The position numbers were made by a program, and so were the translations under genes. Shown piece after piece: positions 36,653 to 44,920 of a stretch of 64,000 bases of DNA (its first letter is position 1; the number at the start of each line of letters is the position of its first letter). The DNA comes from an uncultured Porphyromonadaceae bacterium. Lineage in GTDB: Bacteria; Bacteroidota; Bacteroidia; Bacteroidales; Muribaculaceae. Below the pieces are notes generated by a model. That model was not told the origin of the DNA. It worked only from the letters and a program-made list of their open reading frames with translations, and did not search any database. The stretch spans positions 22,227-86,226 of the forward strand of contig CABUVO010000018.1 of assembly GCA_902495075.1 (NCBI GenBank), written 5' to 3'.

Positions 36653-36662
36653 TGTATATACA
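36653..36662. promoter_or_regulatory. Palindrome just before the GntR gene
   Basis: Perfect 10-bp palindrome TGTATATACA, 13 nt before the ATG. Its position fits autoregulation by a HutC-type GntR protein. A weak -7-like TATTTTG lies at 36638-36644. Confidence 0.35.
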
Positions 36663-36675
36663 TTAAGAACATATC

Positions 36676-37407
36676 ATGAATTTAGAACTCGATCCCACAT
36701 CATCTGCTCCTCTGCATCAACAAGCTGAGGATTTGCTCCGCAGGCTTATCCGCGAGGATGAATATGCCAACGGCAAACGGCTACCCAACGAGGTGGAGCT
36801 TGCCAAGGAACTCAACATATCACGCAACACTCTGCGTCAGGCGATCAATAGGCTTGTTTACGAAGGATTACTTGTGAGAAAGAAAAGCTATGGCACGACT
36901 GTGGCTCCTCCGAAGGTTACGGGAAATGCCCGCAGCTGGATGAGTTTCTCTCAAGAAATGAAGGCAATGGGGATAGCCATAGAGAATTTTGAGTTGCACA
37001 TATCCAAGAAAAAGGCAACTTCAGAAGTTTCAGATTTTTTCCATTGCGCACCGGGCACGCGGTTATTATGTCTCGAACGCCTGAGAGGACGTCAGGAACA
37101 GCCGTTTGTTTACTTCATCTCGTATTTCAACCCGGAAATCCCGATGTCGGGGAATGAAGATTTCAATGCACCTTTATATGAAATGCTGCGGATTAATTAT
37201 CACGTAGAAGTAAAGACTTCAAGAGAGATAATAAGCGCACAGGCAGCAGAGCCTTGGCTTGCCGAGAAACTCGGCGTGGAAGAGGGAGCTCCGTTATTGG
37301 TGCGCAAGCGATTTGTGTTTGACGTGAACGGCAATCCGGTAGAATACAACATCGGCTACTATCGCCCCGACTGTTTCAGCTATTCCATTGAATTTGTGAA
37401 TGAATGA
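36676..37407 (+). CDS. GntR family regulator (HutC/UTRA type)
   Basis: 243 residues. Winged HTH at about 8-75 (PLHQQAEDLLRRLI, LPNEVELAKELNISRNTLRQ), then a UTRA effector-binding domain (about 95-238), which binds small sugars or sugar phosphates. Divergent from the ROK kinase operon and overlapping the MFS gene by 8 nt, so it probably represses both until a mannose-derived effector is present. The effector is an inference. Confidence 0.92.
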   Translation: MNLELDPTSSAPLHQQAEDLLRRLIREDEYANGKRLPNEVELAKELNISRNTLRQAINRLVYEGLLVRKKSYGTTVAPPKVTGNARSWMSFSQEMKAMGIAIENFELHISKKKATSEVSDFFHCAPGTRLLCLERLRGRQEQPFVYFISYFNPEIPMSGNEDFNAPLYEMLRINYHVEVKTSREIISAQAAEPWLAEKLGVEEGAPLLVRKRFVFDVNGNPVEYNIGYYRPDCFSYSIEFVNE

Positions 37408-38581
37408 TACTAAAATGAATGATATTAATATGAAACGCCATTCAAATATTTCTGTAATACTCCCAGTGCTGTTCGGCTTTTTCATCATGGGGTTTTGTGA
37501 TGTAGTTGGGATTGCCACAAGCTATGTGCAGCAGGATTTCCACCTGAATGAAACCATGGCAGGATTCATCCCGTCGGCTGTGTTCTTGTGGTTTCTTCTC
37601 CTTTCAATTCCAAGTGCGCTAATCATGAATAAAATAGGACGTAAGCGCATGGTGATAGCAAGCGATATTGTGACGGTGGCAGGTATGCTGATACCATTCT
37701 TAAGCTATAATCTCGTGACTTGTCTGACAGCGTTTCTTCTCTTGGGCGTTGGCAACACCATGCTTCAAGTATCGCTCAATCCGTTGCTGACAAACGTAGT
37801 AAAAGGGAAGGCACTCACAAGTTCACTCACAGCCGGGCAGGTTGTAAAAGCCCTGTCATCGTTTTGCGGACCATTCATCGCCGCTTTTGCCATCAATGTC
37901 TTCGGGGAATGGCAGTTAATGTTCCCCATATTCGCACTGATCACCCTGATTTCAATGCTATGGTTGCAGTTTACCCACATTGAAGAGGAACCGATGGAAA
38001 AAGGTTCTTCATTTGGCAAAACGCTCGCACTTCTCGGCAACCGTTCTATATTTTTCCTCTTTTTAGGAATCTTCTTTATTGTAGGTGCAGACGTAGGCAT
38101 AAACACTGTCGGTCCGAAACTGCTCATCGAGCGATGCCAGCTGCCGGTGAGCCAGGCAGGCTATGCTTCAAGCCTGTATTTCGTGTTGCGCACCGTCGGC
38201 ACATTTGTTGGCACGATGCTCCTTGCCAAAATTTCAGAGATCATATATTTCCGTGTAAACATAGTGCTCGCTTTAATTGCAGTGGGGGTATTGTTTTTCA
38301 TGCAGTCCCTCACTGGTATACTTGTCGCAATAGGGTGCATCGGATTCTTCTGTTCGGGCATATTTTCCATCATATATTCGGTGGCTTTCAAACAGCATCC
38401 TGACAAGGAAAACGAAATATCAGGACTGATGATCATGGGAGTTTTCGGAGGAGCCGTTATCCCTCCGGTCATGGGTCTTATGGCAGATGCCATCGGAACC
38501 CAGATAGGCTCACTCCTGGTTATTACAGCCTGTATCTTCTATCTGACTGTCTGCGCATTCTCACTGAGACGCAGTCTGTAG
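37400..38581 (+). CDS. MFS sugar transporter (FucP/GlcP-like)
   Basis: 393 residues with 12 predicted membrane segments. The first begins LPVLFGFFIMGFCDVVGIAT, and the loop between helices 2 and 3 is NKIGRKRM. The start at 37400 overlaps the regulator gene. Met codons at 37415 and 37430 are alternatives and the last leaves the shortest tail. The protein resembles FucP/GlcP-type hexose proton symporters common in Bacteroidota. Placed with mannokinase and isomerase genes, it most likely carries mannose across the inner membrane. Confidence 0.85.
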   Translation: MNDTKMNDINMKRHSNISVILPVLFGFFIMGFCDVVGIATSYVQQDFHLNETMAGFIPSAVFLWFLLLSIPSALIMNKIGRKRMVIASDIVTVAGMLIPFLSYNLVTCLTAFLLLGVGNTMLQVSLNPLLTNVVKGKALTSSLTAGQVVKALSSFCGPFIAAFAINVFGEWQLMFPIFALITLISMLWLQFTHIEEEPMEKGSSFGKTLALLGNRSIFFLFLGIFFIVGADVGINTVGPKLLIERCQLPVSQAGYASSLYFVLRTVGTFVGTMLLAKISEIIYFRVNIVLALIAVGVLFFMQSLTGILVAIGCIGFFCSGIFSIIYSVAFKQHPDKENEISGLMIMGVFGGAVIPPVMGLMADAIGTQIGSLLVITACIFYLTVCAFSLRRSL

Positions 38582-38591
38582 AGGTAATCAA

Positions 38592-38773
38592 TCCTTCAAA
38601 GTACCGAACGGCATCCCACAAGAGAGGTGCGACCTGCCATTCGTCCAAAAGGCGTGGTTTCTCGCCCTTCAATAAAAGCGAAGGATTTATGCGTGAAAAG
38701 CACCTTTGCCTTTGAGTTTGCGTGCAAGTAAACTATCTGCGATTCTCGGTCGATATGTCTCAATCTTAGGCAT
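38592..38773 (-). pseudogene. Relic of an AAA ATPase (DUF4143 family)
   Basis: Two separated pieces of one family remain on the minus strand. From the ATG at 38773 the frame gives MPKIETYRPRIADSLLARKL and reaches a stop at 38687. In another frame, 38669-38592 encodes RLLDEWQVAPLLWDAVRY, a Walker-B-region stretch of AAA/DUF4143 ATPases. The P-loop region between them is deleted and the C-terminal two thirds are absent. It fills the gap after the MFS gene. Confidence 0.7.
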
Positions 38774-38856
38774 ATTTAGATTCTTTATAGCGGTAAAGTT
38801 ACTAAATAAAATTGATAATTCGGTAGTTAGGCTGACTTTTGTTCGGTAAATGTAGA

Positions 38857-38888
38857 AGAGCCGGCTACCCGAGAGGGTCACCGGCTCT
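38857..38888 (-). terminator. Dispersed GC-rich hairpin, copy 3
   Basis: Arms 38857-38864 and 38881-38888 (AGAGCCGG / CCGGCTCT), inner ACCC-GAGA-GGGT stem, preceded by ATGTAGA as in copies 1 and 2. Compared with copy 1, an inner G.U pair has become A-U. It lies 12 nt past the stop of the fimbrial operon on the minus strand. No strong T run on either side. Confidence 0.6.
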
Positions 38889-38899
38889 GTTGTTCTAAC

Positions 38900-41719
38900 C
38901 TATTTCTCTTTCATTGGTCGCACAGTTTGCAAATAGTTCTCTCCCGCGTTTGTCTCTCTGCCTGCGGAGATATCAATGTCGGAACCCAAAGGAGTAAAAA
39001 AATTATAGTCATCTTTAGGTCTGATTCTAAAAAGATATGGGCCACCATTCGGACCGACACTCGTCAGATTAGTCATTGCGGAAACTTCTCCTGAATAAAT
39101 TTGCGACCAGGTAGTAGAATTATTTCCATTAAGAGTAAGAGGAAAACACACCTCCGATGAATCAGCCGGATCGTCATTACAAAAAAGACCTATAGAACAC
39201 GGGTCATGCTGTTCAGGAAGCCCTTTAGACGATGCGTGGGAAACAAGACCATTCCAAAGGTCGTTCGGAGGTATGCAGAAACCAACGGGACATGGATCAT
39301 AGATGGTCTTTACGGCATATTGATTTTCACTATCGTATCTGCTATAATTGTTTGTCCACAAATTTATGTATCTGTCGTATATATAATAATTTCGAGAGTT
39401 CGAATTCACATCTTTATAGTGATACCATGAGTCATACGCCCCCGATATACGGAAAGCAATGGTGGGCATTCGTATGGAGGATCCGATTGTATATCCGCTT
39501 ACCACATTCAACGCGAAGGGTGTTTCGCAGGCATATTGCGTCCCTTTCTTATGGAGCATTGAATTAGTTGTACCAGAAAAATAACTCATAGAGGACGGTT
39601 CCGTATAATAATATATAAGAGGATCTTTGCGACCCCAATTGTAATACATTGACCTTCCATGCTTTTCTTTACCCGACCGTTGCTCAATCTCAGCACTGTA
39701 TGAAGTGCCCGACCCCGTCTGCGTGAATATCATTTTGAGCTTGCGCACGCCTCCGGAATATTCATATGTTTTTCCGCACCAGCCGAGATTCTCCTTCATA
39801 AGGTAGTAAGTGCCGTTACTTTTACCTTTCACGGTGACACAACCATCGTCCGAATATGGATCGTATCCCGTAACCCATATGTGCCAGCTCCACATCACGG
39901 TTCCGCTACTATTCCTTACAGCCACTACCGCATTCCCCTGGCTTATATTTGAAGACAGAACAGTGAACAGAAGCGAACGGCTATCTTCCGAGAGTTTGAC
40001 ATCGGTTATCAGGTTTTCCACATCCTGCCAGAGCAACACCGCATCCGCAGGTATACAACCGTCGTTCTCGTAAATATACGGACTCGTTATCTCCCTATCA
40101 AGATGATTCAGGAACACCTTCAGGACTTTTTCACTGTTATTATAATTTACATTACACTTGTATGCCGTCTCATTGTTCGTGCCGTTCTTTACTGCGTTGC
40201 CGTAAACAAGAGGGAGCGAATAATTTCCGGGGGCATTCACAACATAGCAGTTGGCGGTATTCTCCACGGTCTCCGCTCCCACTGAATTTGAAAGATTGAA
40301 GGGAGACGCTAGAGATCCCCTGAATGACGCGGTCCTGAGCTTATCATCGTATGGGTTCGATACATTTGATTCTGTCATTGAGGCTATACTCATTTCCAAT
40401 CCATCATTGCCTGTGCTCGGACGCACAGCGGATGTAACCCACGAAGGCCGGGAAATTGTGTTTCCTTCATCATCCACATACCTTACGGTCCAATCATTTT
40501 TCAAGGATTTCCCATTATCTCCATAGTAAAGCCATGACGAAATATTAACTTTATATTTTCCTCCGCTCCCTCCGATAGTCTTAGTGATGCCAACAACGTT
40601 AAACACTCTTCTCAGGCTGGATGTCGAGAGGGTAAAGGTTACCGTCTTGCCCATTGGCAACACCAAGCCTTCAAGATCAGCTGTATATCCTATTCCTTCC
40701 CACACCCCTTCCGGACGATAGACAACTCTGAATTTTGCACCGGCTGGGAGAGTCTGGGGAACAGCCATCATAGTGGAGGAGCCTCCGGTAATCTGCGAGT
40801 TTCCGGAAAAATATTGATGCAGCGAAAACTTTCTACTCGCCGGCATGGAATGTCCGGCCCATTCATCTGAACCTATATGGTGGGAAGCCAAGGTATAATA
40901 TTTTTCAAAAGCTATCGTGTCGATTCTGCTTCTTGCAAAATCCGGTGCCGTGACAAATTTTACAGCAGTCAAAGCATGATAGAAATGCATGCCGACCGGC
41001 TGACTCTCTCCCTCTCCGGTATTCTGAACTTCTGCTGATGCCAACAACAGGTCTTTCTGATCATTTGTGTTGGCGGGCATCCGGTAAATTATTTCAGGCG
41101 TCCCGGTTCTCTCCGCGCCATCAGAAGGAATCACCAATCCTCTTATATTATTATCAATAACTGATTGAAAATCAAAATCTCCAGCTGTCGGTTCACAATA
41201 TGGAGCATAGGCATAAAATTTAAACACATGTTTGTTTTTGGGCCAAAGGTATGAACTTTTCCAGCCCGAAGAAGACGTAATCTCCTCGTCATAAAAGAAA
41301 TTTGGTTTAAAAGTTTCAGGATCAAACGCCTCCCCGCAGTCACCTGCCATCAGTCCGAAAGAGTCATAGAATGATTCCGTAGAGACAGGCTCGCCACGTG
41401 TTGGATTCTCGTGACCCCCGGCATTTTCATGACAGATTTCATTACTGACCGTGACATGTAAAAACAAAGAGTCAGCTGAGTTTTCCTCCGCCTGAAGCTT
41501 TAATACCCCGATATATTCTTCGGTGACGTCTGAAGAAAGAGATTCTGCACCGTATTCAGCAGAGGCACGTGTGTGCCATCCTTCATCAACCGACACTTTG
41601 AAGTTTATACTTTCGCTCCTCTCCGTAAAATACGAAAGAGTCTCCTCCCTGCACGCGGCAAGGAGGAGAACAACAATCTGACATATTGCAATATACCTGA
41701 TATTTATTCTTTTCAACAT
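38900..41719 (-). CDS. Large fimbrillin-like lipoprotein (putative pilus tip)
   Basis: 939 residues. Lipobox LLLAAC (Cys at about 23) then REETLSYF. The N-terminal part (about 35-385) follows the Mfa-like/fimbrillin pattern (SSYLWPKNKHVFKFYAYAPY, VGMHFYHALTAVKFVTA). The C-terminal part (about 560-939) with LKEDNLGW-like YYLMKENLGWCGKTY, YYNWGRKDPL and YDPCPVGF resembles the tip modules of type V pili in gut Bacteroidales. Last gene of a four-gene minus-strand operon, 33 nt after the smaller fimbrillin gene. Role in adhesion is inferred from family. Confidence 0.8.
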   Translation of the reverse strand: MLKRINIRYIAICQIVVLLLAACREETLSYFTERSESINFKVSVDEGWHTRASAEYGAESLSSDVTEEYIGVLKLQAEENSADSLFLHVTVSNEICHENAGGHENPTRGEPVSTESFYDSFGLMAGDCGEAFDPETFKPNFFYDEEITSSSGWKSSYLWPKNKHVFKFYAYAPYCEPTAGDFDFQSVIDNNIRGLVIPSDGAERTGTPEIIYRMPANTNDQKDLLLASAEVQNTGEGESQPVGMHFYHALTAVKFVTAPDFARSRIDTIAFEKYYTLASHHIGSDEWAGHSMPASRKFSLHQYFSGNSQITGGSSTMMAVPQTLPAGAKFRVVYRPEGVWEGIGYTADLEGLVLPMGKTVTFTLSTSSLRRVFNVVGITKTIGGSGGKYKVNISSWLYYGDNGKSLKNDWTVRYVDDEGNTISRPSWVTSAVRPSTGNDGLEMSIASMTESNVSNPYDDKLRTASFRGSLASPFNLSNSVGAETVENTANCYVVNAPGNYSLPLVYGNAVKNGTNNETAYKCNVNYNNSEKVLKVFLNHLDREITSPYIYENDGCIPADAVLLWQDVENLITDVKLSEDSRSLLFTVLSSNISQGNAVVAVRNSSGTVMWSWHIWVTGYDPYSDDGCVTVKGKSNGTYYLMKENLGWCGKTYEYSGGVRKLKMIFTQTGSGTSYSAEIEQRSGKEKHGRSMYYNWGRKDPLIYYYTEPSSMSYFSGTTNSMLHKKGTQYACETPFALNVVSGYTIGSSIRMPTIAFRISGAYDSWYHYKDVNSNSRNYYIYDRYINLWTNNYSRYDSENQYAVKTIYDPCPVGFCIPPNDLWNGLVSHASSKGLPEQHDPCSIGLFCNDDPADSSEVCFPLTLNGNNSTTWSQIYSGEVSAMTNLTSVGPNGGPYLFRIRPKDDYNFFTPLGSDIDISAGRETNAGENYLQTVRPMKEK

Positions 41720-41752
41720 GATTCACCTGATTGAAAACAAGAGAGTCATCAG

Positions 41753-42874
41753 TTACATAGATATGTTTTCAGGAGATTCAACCCAGGGCGATACCGTTAC
41801 CGTAAATTTGATGGGATCTCCTGTGGTTGTCTCACCCGGTTTCGGAGTGTCTGGATCAGAAGGATCAACTTCAGGAATGTTGGGGTCATCTTCATCACCA
41901 TCTTCAGAAGGAGCTACAAAACCGAAACCATTGGTGAAATCAAGTGTGTACACGTATTTATTGCCGGCAACCCAATCTGTGCTGACGGGAATTGCAACCC
42001 ACGCATAACTTGGATCAGATTCGTTATGACCCTCCTTGGTGCTCGCTTTAACGGGATATACCGGAGCTCCAGCCTTAGTTGTCACATTTACAAGTACAGC
42101 CAGATAGGCACCTTTCTGAGCGTTATCCTTATCAGATTCCGTATTCCAGGCGGTAAGGGTTTGAGGGATCAGCATCCCGCAACCGGCATCCCCCATGATC
42201 GAGGAGATTGAAGTTGATTCACTGAAAGTAACAGGAGTAGTGTATTTAACGGTATAGACAGCTTTAGTATCGCCAAGAGTCACACTCTTTGAGTCATCCA
42301 TACCAAAAGTTGCCTTCGATACAGGATTTGCCATACGCACTCCGTAAATTTTAAGGACATAAGAATCGTTGGTCATCTTAGCCTTGATCTCTATTTGCGA
42401 CAAACGATGGCTAAATGCCAACGCTACCCCGGATGCTTCATTACTCTTATCTCCCTCCGCTACAGCTGTAACAAAATCGAGCTGATCCTTAATCTCAGCT
42501 TTAGGAGAGAAATCGGCAAGAGCCTGACCATCTTTATTGATTGTCATTGTGCCACCCAATTCTGTCAGAGAAGGAGAGTAAGCGAAGAAATTGAGTTTCT
42601 CATTGTTGGCGGGCCAATAATACTTAATCTCGGATTCGAAGGTTGTGCCACCTTCCGCTTTTGAGAATTTTACATTTTCAAAAAAATTGGCATCATTATG
42701 CAACGCCGTCACATAAATTTCCGATAGATTGGCAGTTGTAGTTTCCGAGCCACGCACATTCATTGCGGAACGGAAATCAATAGCCCTCCCGTTGTTTACA
42801 CTTACTTCCTGATCATTTGAGCAAGAAGTCAAGATCAGTGCGGCTGAAGCCGCCAGAAAAAGTTTTTTCATCAT
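41753..42874 (-). CDS. Fimbrillin family lipoprotein (Mfa-like)
   Basis: 373 residues. Lipobox LILTSC (Cys at about 18). The motif order is that of Mfa_like_1 proteins: EIKYYWPANNEKLNFFAYSP, VALAFSHRLSQIEIKAKM, GCGMLIPQTLTA, and a C-terminal strand FTVTVSPWVES. A Pro/Asp-rich stretch (about 325-358) precedes that strand. Family knowledge: such subunits polymerise by donor-strand exchange after Rgp-type processing. Middle gene of the fimbrial operon. Confidence 0.88.
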   Translation of the reverse strand: MMKKLFLAASAALILTSCSNDQEVSVNNGRAIDFRSAMNVRGSETTTANLSEIYVTALHNDANFFENVKFSKAEGGTTFESEIKYYWPANNEKLNFFAYSPSLTELGGTMTINKDGQALADFSPKAEIKDQLDFVTAVAEGDKSNEASGVALAFSHRLSQIEIKAKMTNDSYVLKIYGVRMANPVSKATFGMDDSKSVTLGDTKAVYTVKYTTPVTFSESTSISSIMGDAGCGMLIPQTLTAWNTESDKDNAQKGAYLAVLVNVTTKAGAPVYPVKASTKEGHNESDPSYAWVAIPVSTDWVAGNKYVYTLDFTNGFGFVAPSEDGDEDDPNIPEVDPSDPDTPKPGETTTGDPIKFTVTVSPWVESPENISM

Positions 42875-42932
42875 AGTTGATCTAAATTTAAGTTAAAAAA
42901 TTGTCATTACTTATTGTATTTAAATACCATAC

Positions 42933-43892
42933 TTACATATCTATGTTTATATCAATTTCTTGCCACTCATCCACCTGAGGATGGAAGCCTCCGCCGTTGA
43001 CAATAGGCTTCGGGAATTGAAGCTCACTGAGCCTTATTTCCATTGCCGTCATGTCATCGCAGGCATGAAGCTTGTCTGTCACGTCAAAAGTATGATACCA
43101 CCGGGTGCCATCGGAAAGAATTGCATAGACAGTCAATATATGCCTCTTAACATATTCGTGACAATGCCCGAATATCCTGACTTCTCCCGTCAACGTTAGA
43201 TTATCGGATGAAGCTTGCATATCAAAAGGAACTGTCACAATCTCCCGAGAGAGAACTCTTCTTCCTGGCAGATACCCTCCCGCCACACTTGAAATTGAAG
43301 CACAGACCCCAGATATATATTTAAGGTTGACAACATGTTCAATGACGAATTTTAGATTATATATCGACAACTTAGGTTTCAATGCTATCTCAGAAGGAAA
43401 TCCTCCGCCCAGCTGAAAAACTTCATTAGAAAAACCTGTCCATAATTCATCCGGAGGAAGGGCTATACGTTCTGTAGACGTTCCTTCCGCGCGAGGAGCA
43501 GTATCTGATCTGACACCCAATGTAGCAATCGGATATAAAAGTTCAGCACTTTTCGTTGAAATCTCAAATGTATGGAAGGCAGAGACATCTTTACATAGAA
43601 TGTTCTCAGTGTCTCCATTCATACATATCGCACTATAAGAACCTATCGGTATTCTTGCCATGCCACCATTCCTTCCTCCAAAATCATAGCGTAAAGGCTC
43701 TCCCGTGTCTTTAGGGAAAAGATACAATGTCATAGAGACAGGATGGGCATATGGAGAATCGCTCCAGTCGAATTCAACTTTGACATCTGCGGTGTGGGCA
43801 TGATCGAAACAAAGTTCCTTATGGTCACACGACATAAGAATAATACCGACAAAAAGCGACAACATCAGGAAGTAAGTATTTCGCAACATCAT
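42933..43892 (-). CDS. DUF5119-type lipoprotein, probable fimbrial anchor
   Basis: 319 residues. Lipobox ILMSC (Cys at about 22) followed by DHKELCFDHAHTADVKVEFDW, the typical opening of DUF5119 proteins. FimB/Mfa2-like beta-sandwich layout with VSMTLYLFPKDTGEPLRYDF early on and QVDEWQEIDINIDM at the end. By position and family it anchors or ends the fimbrial fibre. The start overlaps the DUF3575 gene by 4 nt. Confidence 0.82.
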   Translation of the reverse strand: MMLRNTYFLMLSLFVGIILMSCDHKELCFDHAHTADVKVEFDWSDSPYAHPVSMTLYLFPKDTGEPLRYDFGGRNGGMARIPIGSYSAICMNGDTENILCKDVSAFHTFEISTKSAELLYPIATLGVRSDTAPRAEGTSTERIALPPDELWTGFSNEVFQLGGGFPSEIALKPKLSIYNLKFVIEHVVNLKYISGVCASISSVAGGYLPGRRVLSREIVTVPFDMQASSDNLTLTGEVRIFGHCHEYVKRHILTVYAILSDGTRWYHTFDVTDKLHACDDMTAMEIRLSELQFPKPIVNGGGFHPQVDEWQEIDINIDM

Positions 43893-44575
43893 CTCTCACC
43901 TCCTTTGCAACTATTTTTACATTTATCGCCAATAAACCATACAAGCGATACTTCGAGCCGTGTCGGACCAAACCATCTGCGATTTCTTGTTGACAACCAT
44001 ACATAATGGCTGTCGTCTGGCGTATACTCATGATAGCGCCCCCACATATAACCCACGGCAAGATTGAAATCGATATTAAGACAATGCGATATAGGAAGCG
44101 AATAGCCATATTCAATGCCGGAAGAACCGTTCATCCTATCCCAAAGCGATCCGCATGGTTCCCCTCCCATATAGCCTTTGTTTCCCAAAAGAAAATCATA
44201 TGTAAAGATTCCACAATATACACCAAGATGATGACCGGTAAAATACTGAACAGAGGCTCGTCTTCCAAACCACCAGCGAAATGCCAAATCTCCTCCGTAT
44301 ATGCGCCAATATCTATGCCGTCTGTCAGTCTTCCACCAGGCATACATCCATTCACCGGAGACCGACATCCCCTTACCAAGATAAAACTCCACCCCGATAT
44401 TAGGCACAGCAAGGGCATCATACAGCATATTGGTCTTCACACACCATTTGACAGAGCCGGAGCAATCTCTGATAGCTGGCGAACGAAGACAGATAGAATC
44501 CGACATACTCCGTGCATAGGAAATGTGCAGATTCAAAAACAATATTAATATGTATAAGGCAGTCCGTTTTGACAT
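43889..44575 (-). CDS. DUF3575 outer-membrane protein, first gene of fimbrial operon
   Basis: 228 residues, signal peptide (1-21). WCVKTNMLYDALAVPNIGVE and SVSGEWMYAWWKTDRRHRYW are DUF3575 signatures. The rest alternates like a small beta-barrel (YWRIYGGDLAFRWWFG, RLEVSLVWFI). DUF3575 genes commonly head type V pilus operons in Bacteroidales. A promoter with good spacing lies at 44610-44639. Function in assembly is unproven. Confidence 0.85.
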   Translation of the reverse strand: MSKRTALYILILFLNLHISYARSMSDSICLRSPAIRDCSGSVKWCVKTNMLYDALAVPNIGVEFYLGKGMSVSGEWMYAWWKTDRRHRYWRIYGGDLAFRWWFGRRASVQYFTGHHLGVYCGIFTYDFLLGNKGYMGGEPCGSLWDRMNGSSGIEYGYSLPISHCLNIDFNLAVGYMWGRYHEYTPDDSHYVWLSTRNRRWFGPTRLEVSLVWFIGDKCKNSCKGGER

Positions 44576-44609
44576 GAAGTATAGTGAAATCTTGTCAAAA
44601 AAATCTGCC

Positions 44610-44639
44610 CAAAATTACACACTAAAACCGCCCCAGCAA
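44610..44639 (-). promoter_or_regulatory. Bacteroidota promoter for the fimbrial operon
   Basis: On the minus strand TTG (44639-44637), 19 nt, TAATTTTG (44617-44610). Leader to the ATG at 44575 about 30 nt. No inverted repeats of the phase-variable type were seen around it. Confidence 0.65.
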
Positions 44640-44851
44640 TCACATAGTAAATCAACAAGTAAATATATCGTATTTTAAATTTCTGATTATCAATACATTT
44701 AATTTATTCCAAAGTAAACTCCATAAAAACTATCAGCAAGGTTTATTAATAACAACGATTCGTCATGCAAGATCCAAAGTATAGGAATTTTACAACCTCA
44801 ACACCGACCACACCGAGAAATTCGATATTTTTGAAATATACCCTGAAAAAG

Positions 44852-44882
44852 TTGAGGAATTGGAAAAATTTTATTACGTTTG
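44852..44882 (+). promoter_or_regulatory. Bacteroidota promoter for the sulfatase gene
   Basis: TTG (44852-44854), 20 nt, TACGTTTG (44875-44882). Leader to 44921 about 35 nt. The rest of the 345-nt divergent spacer is AT-rich with no other feature seen. Confidence 0.6.
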
Positions 44883-44920
44883 GGCTTAAAATATATGGTT
44901 TGTCCCAATCCTGATAAAAG

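Noticed and set aside
38687..38881. 64-codon minus-strand ORF as an intact small gene
   Set aside because: Only the part from 38773 on resembles a protein family, and it is the broken end of an AAA ATPase. The rest runs through spacer and hairpin.
41718..42008. 96-codon plus-strand ORF rich in Ser and Gly
   Set aside because: It is antisense to the Pro/Asp-rich end of the fimbrillin gene, whose low complexity explains the composition.
44006..44548. 180-codon plus-strand ORF
   Set aside because: It is antisense to the DUF3575 gene, without signal or domain.
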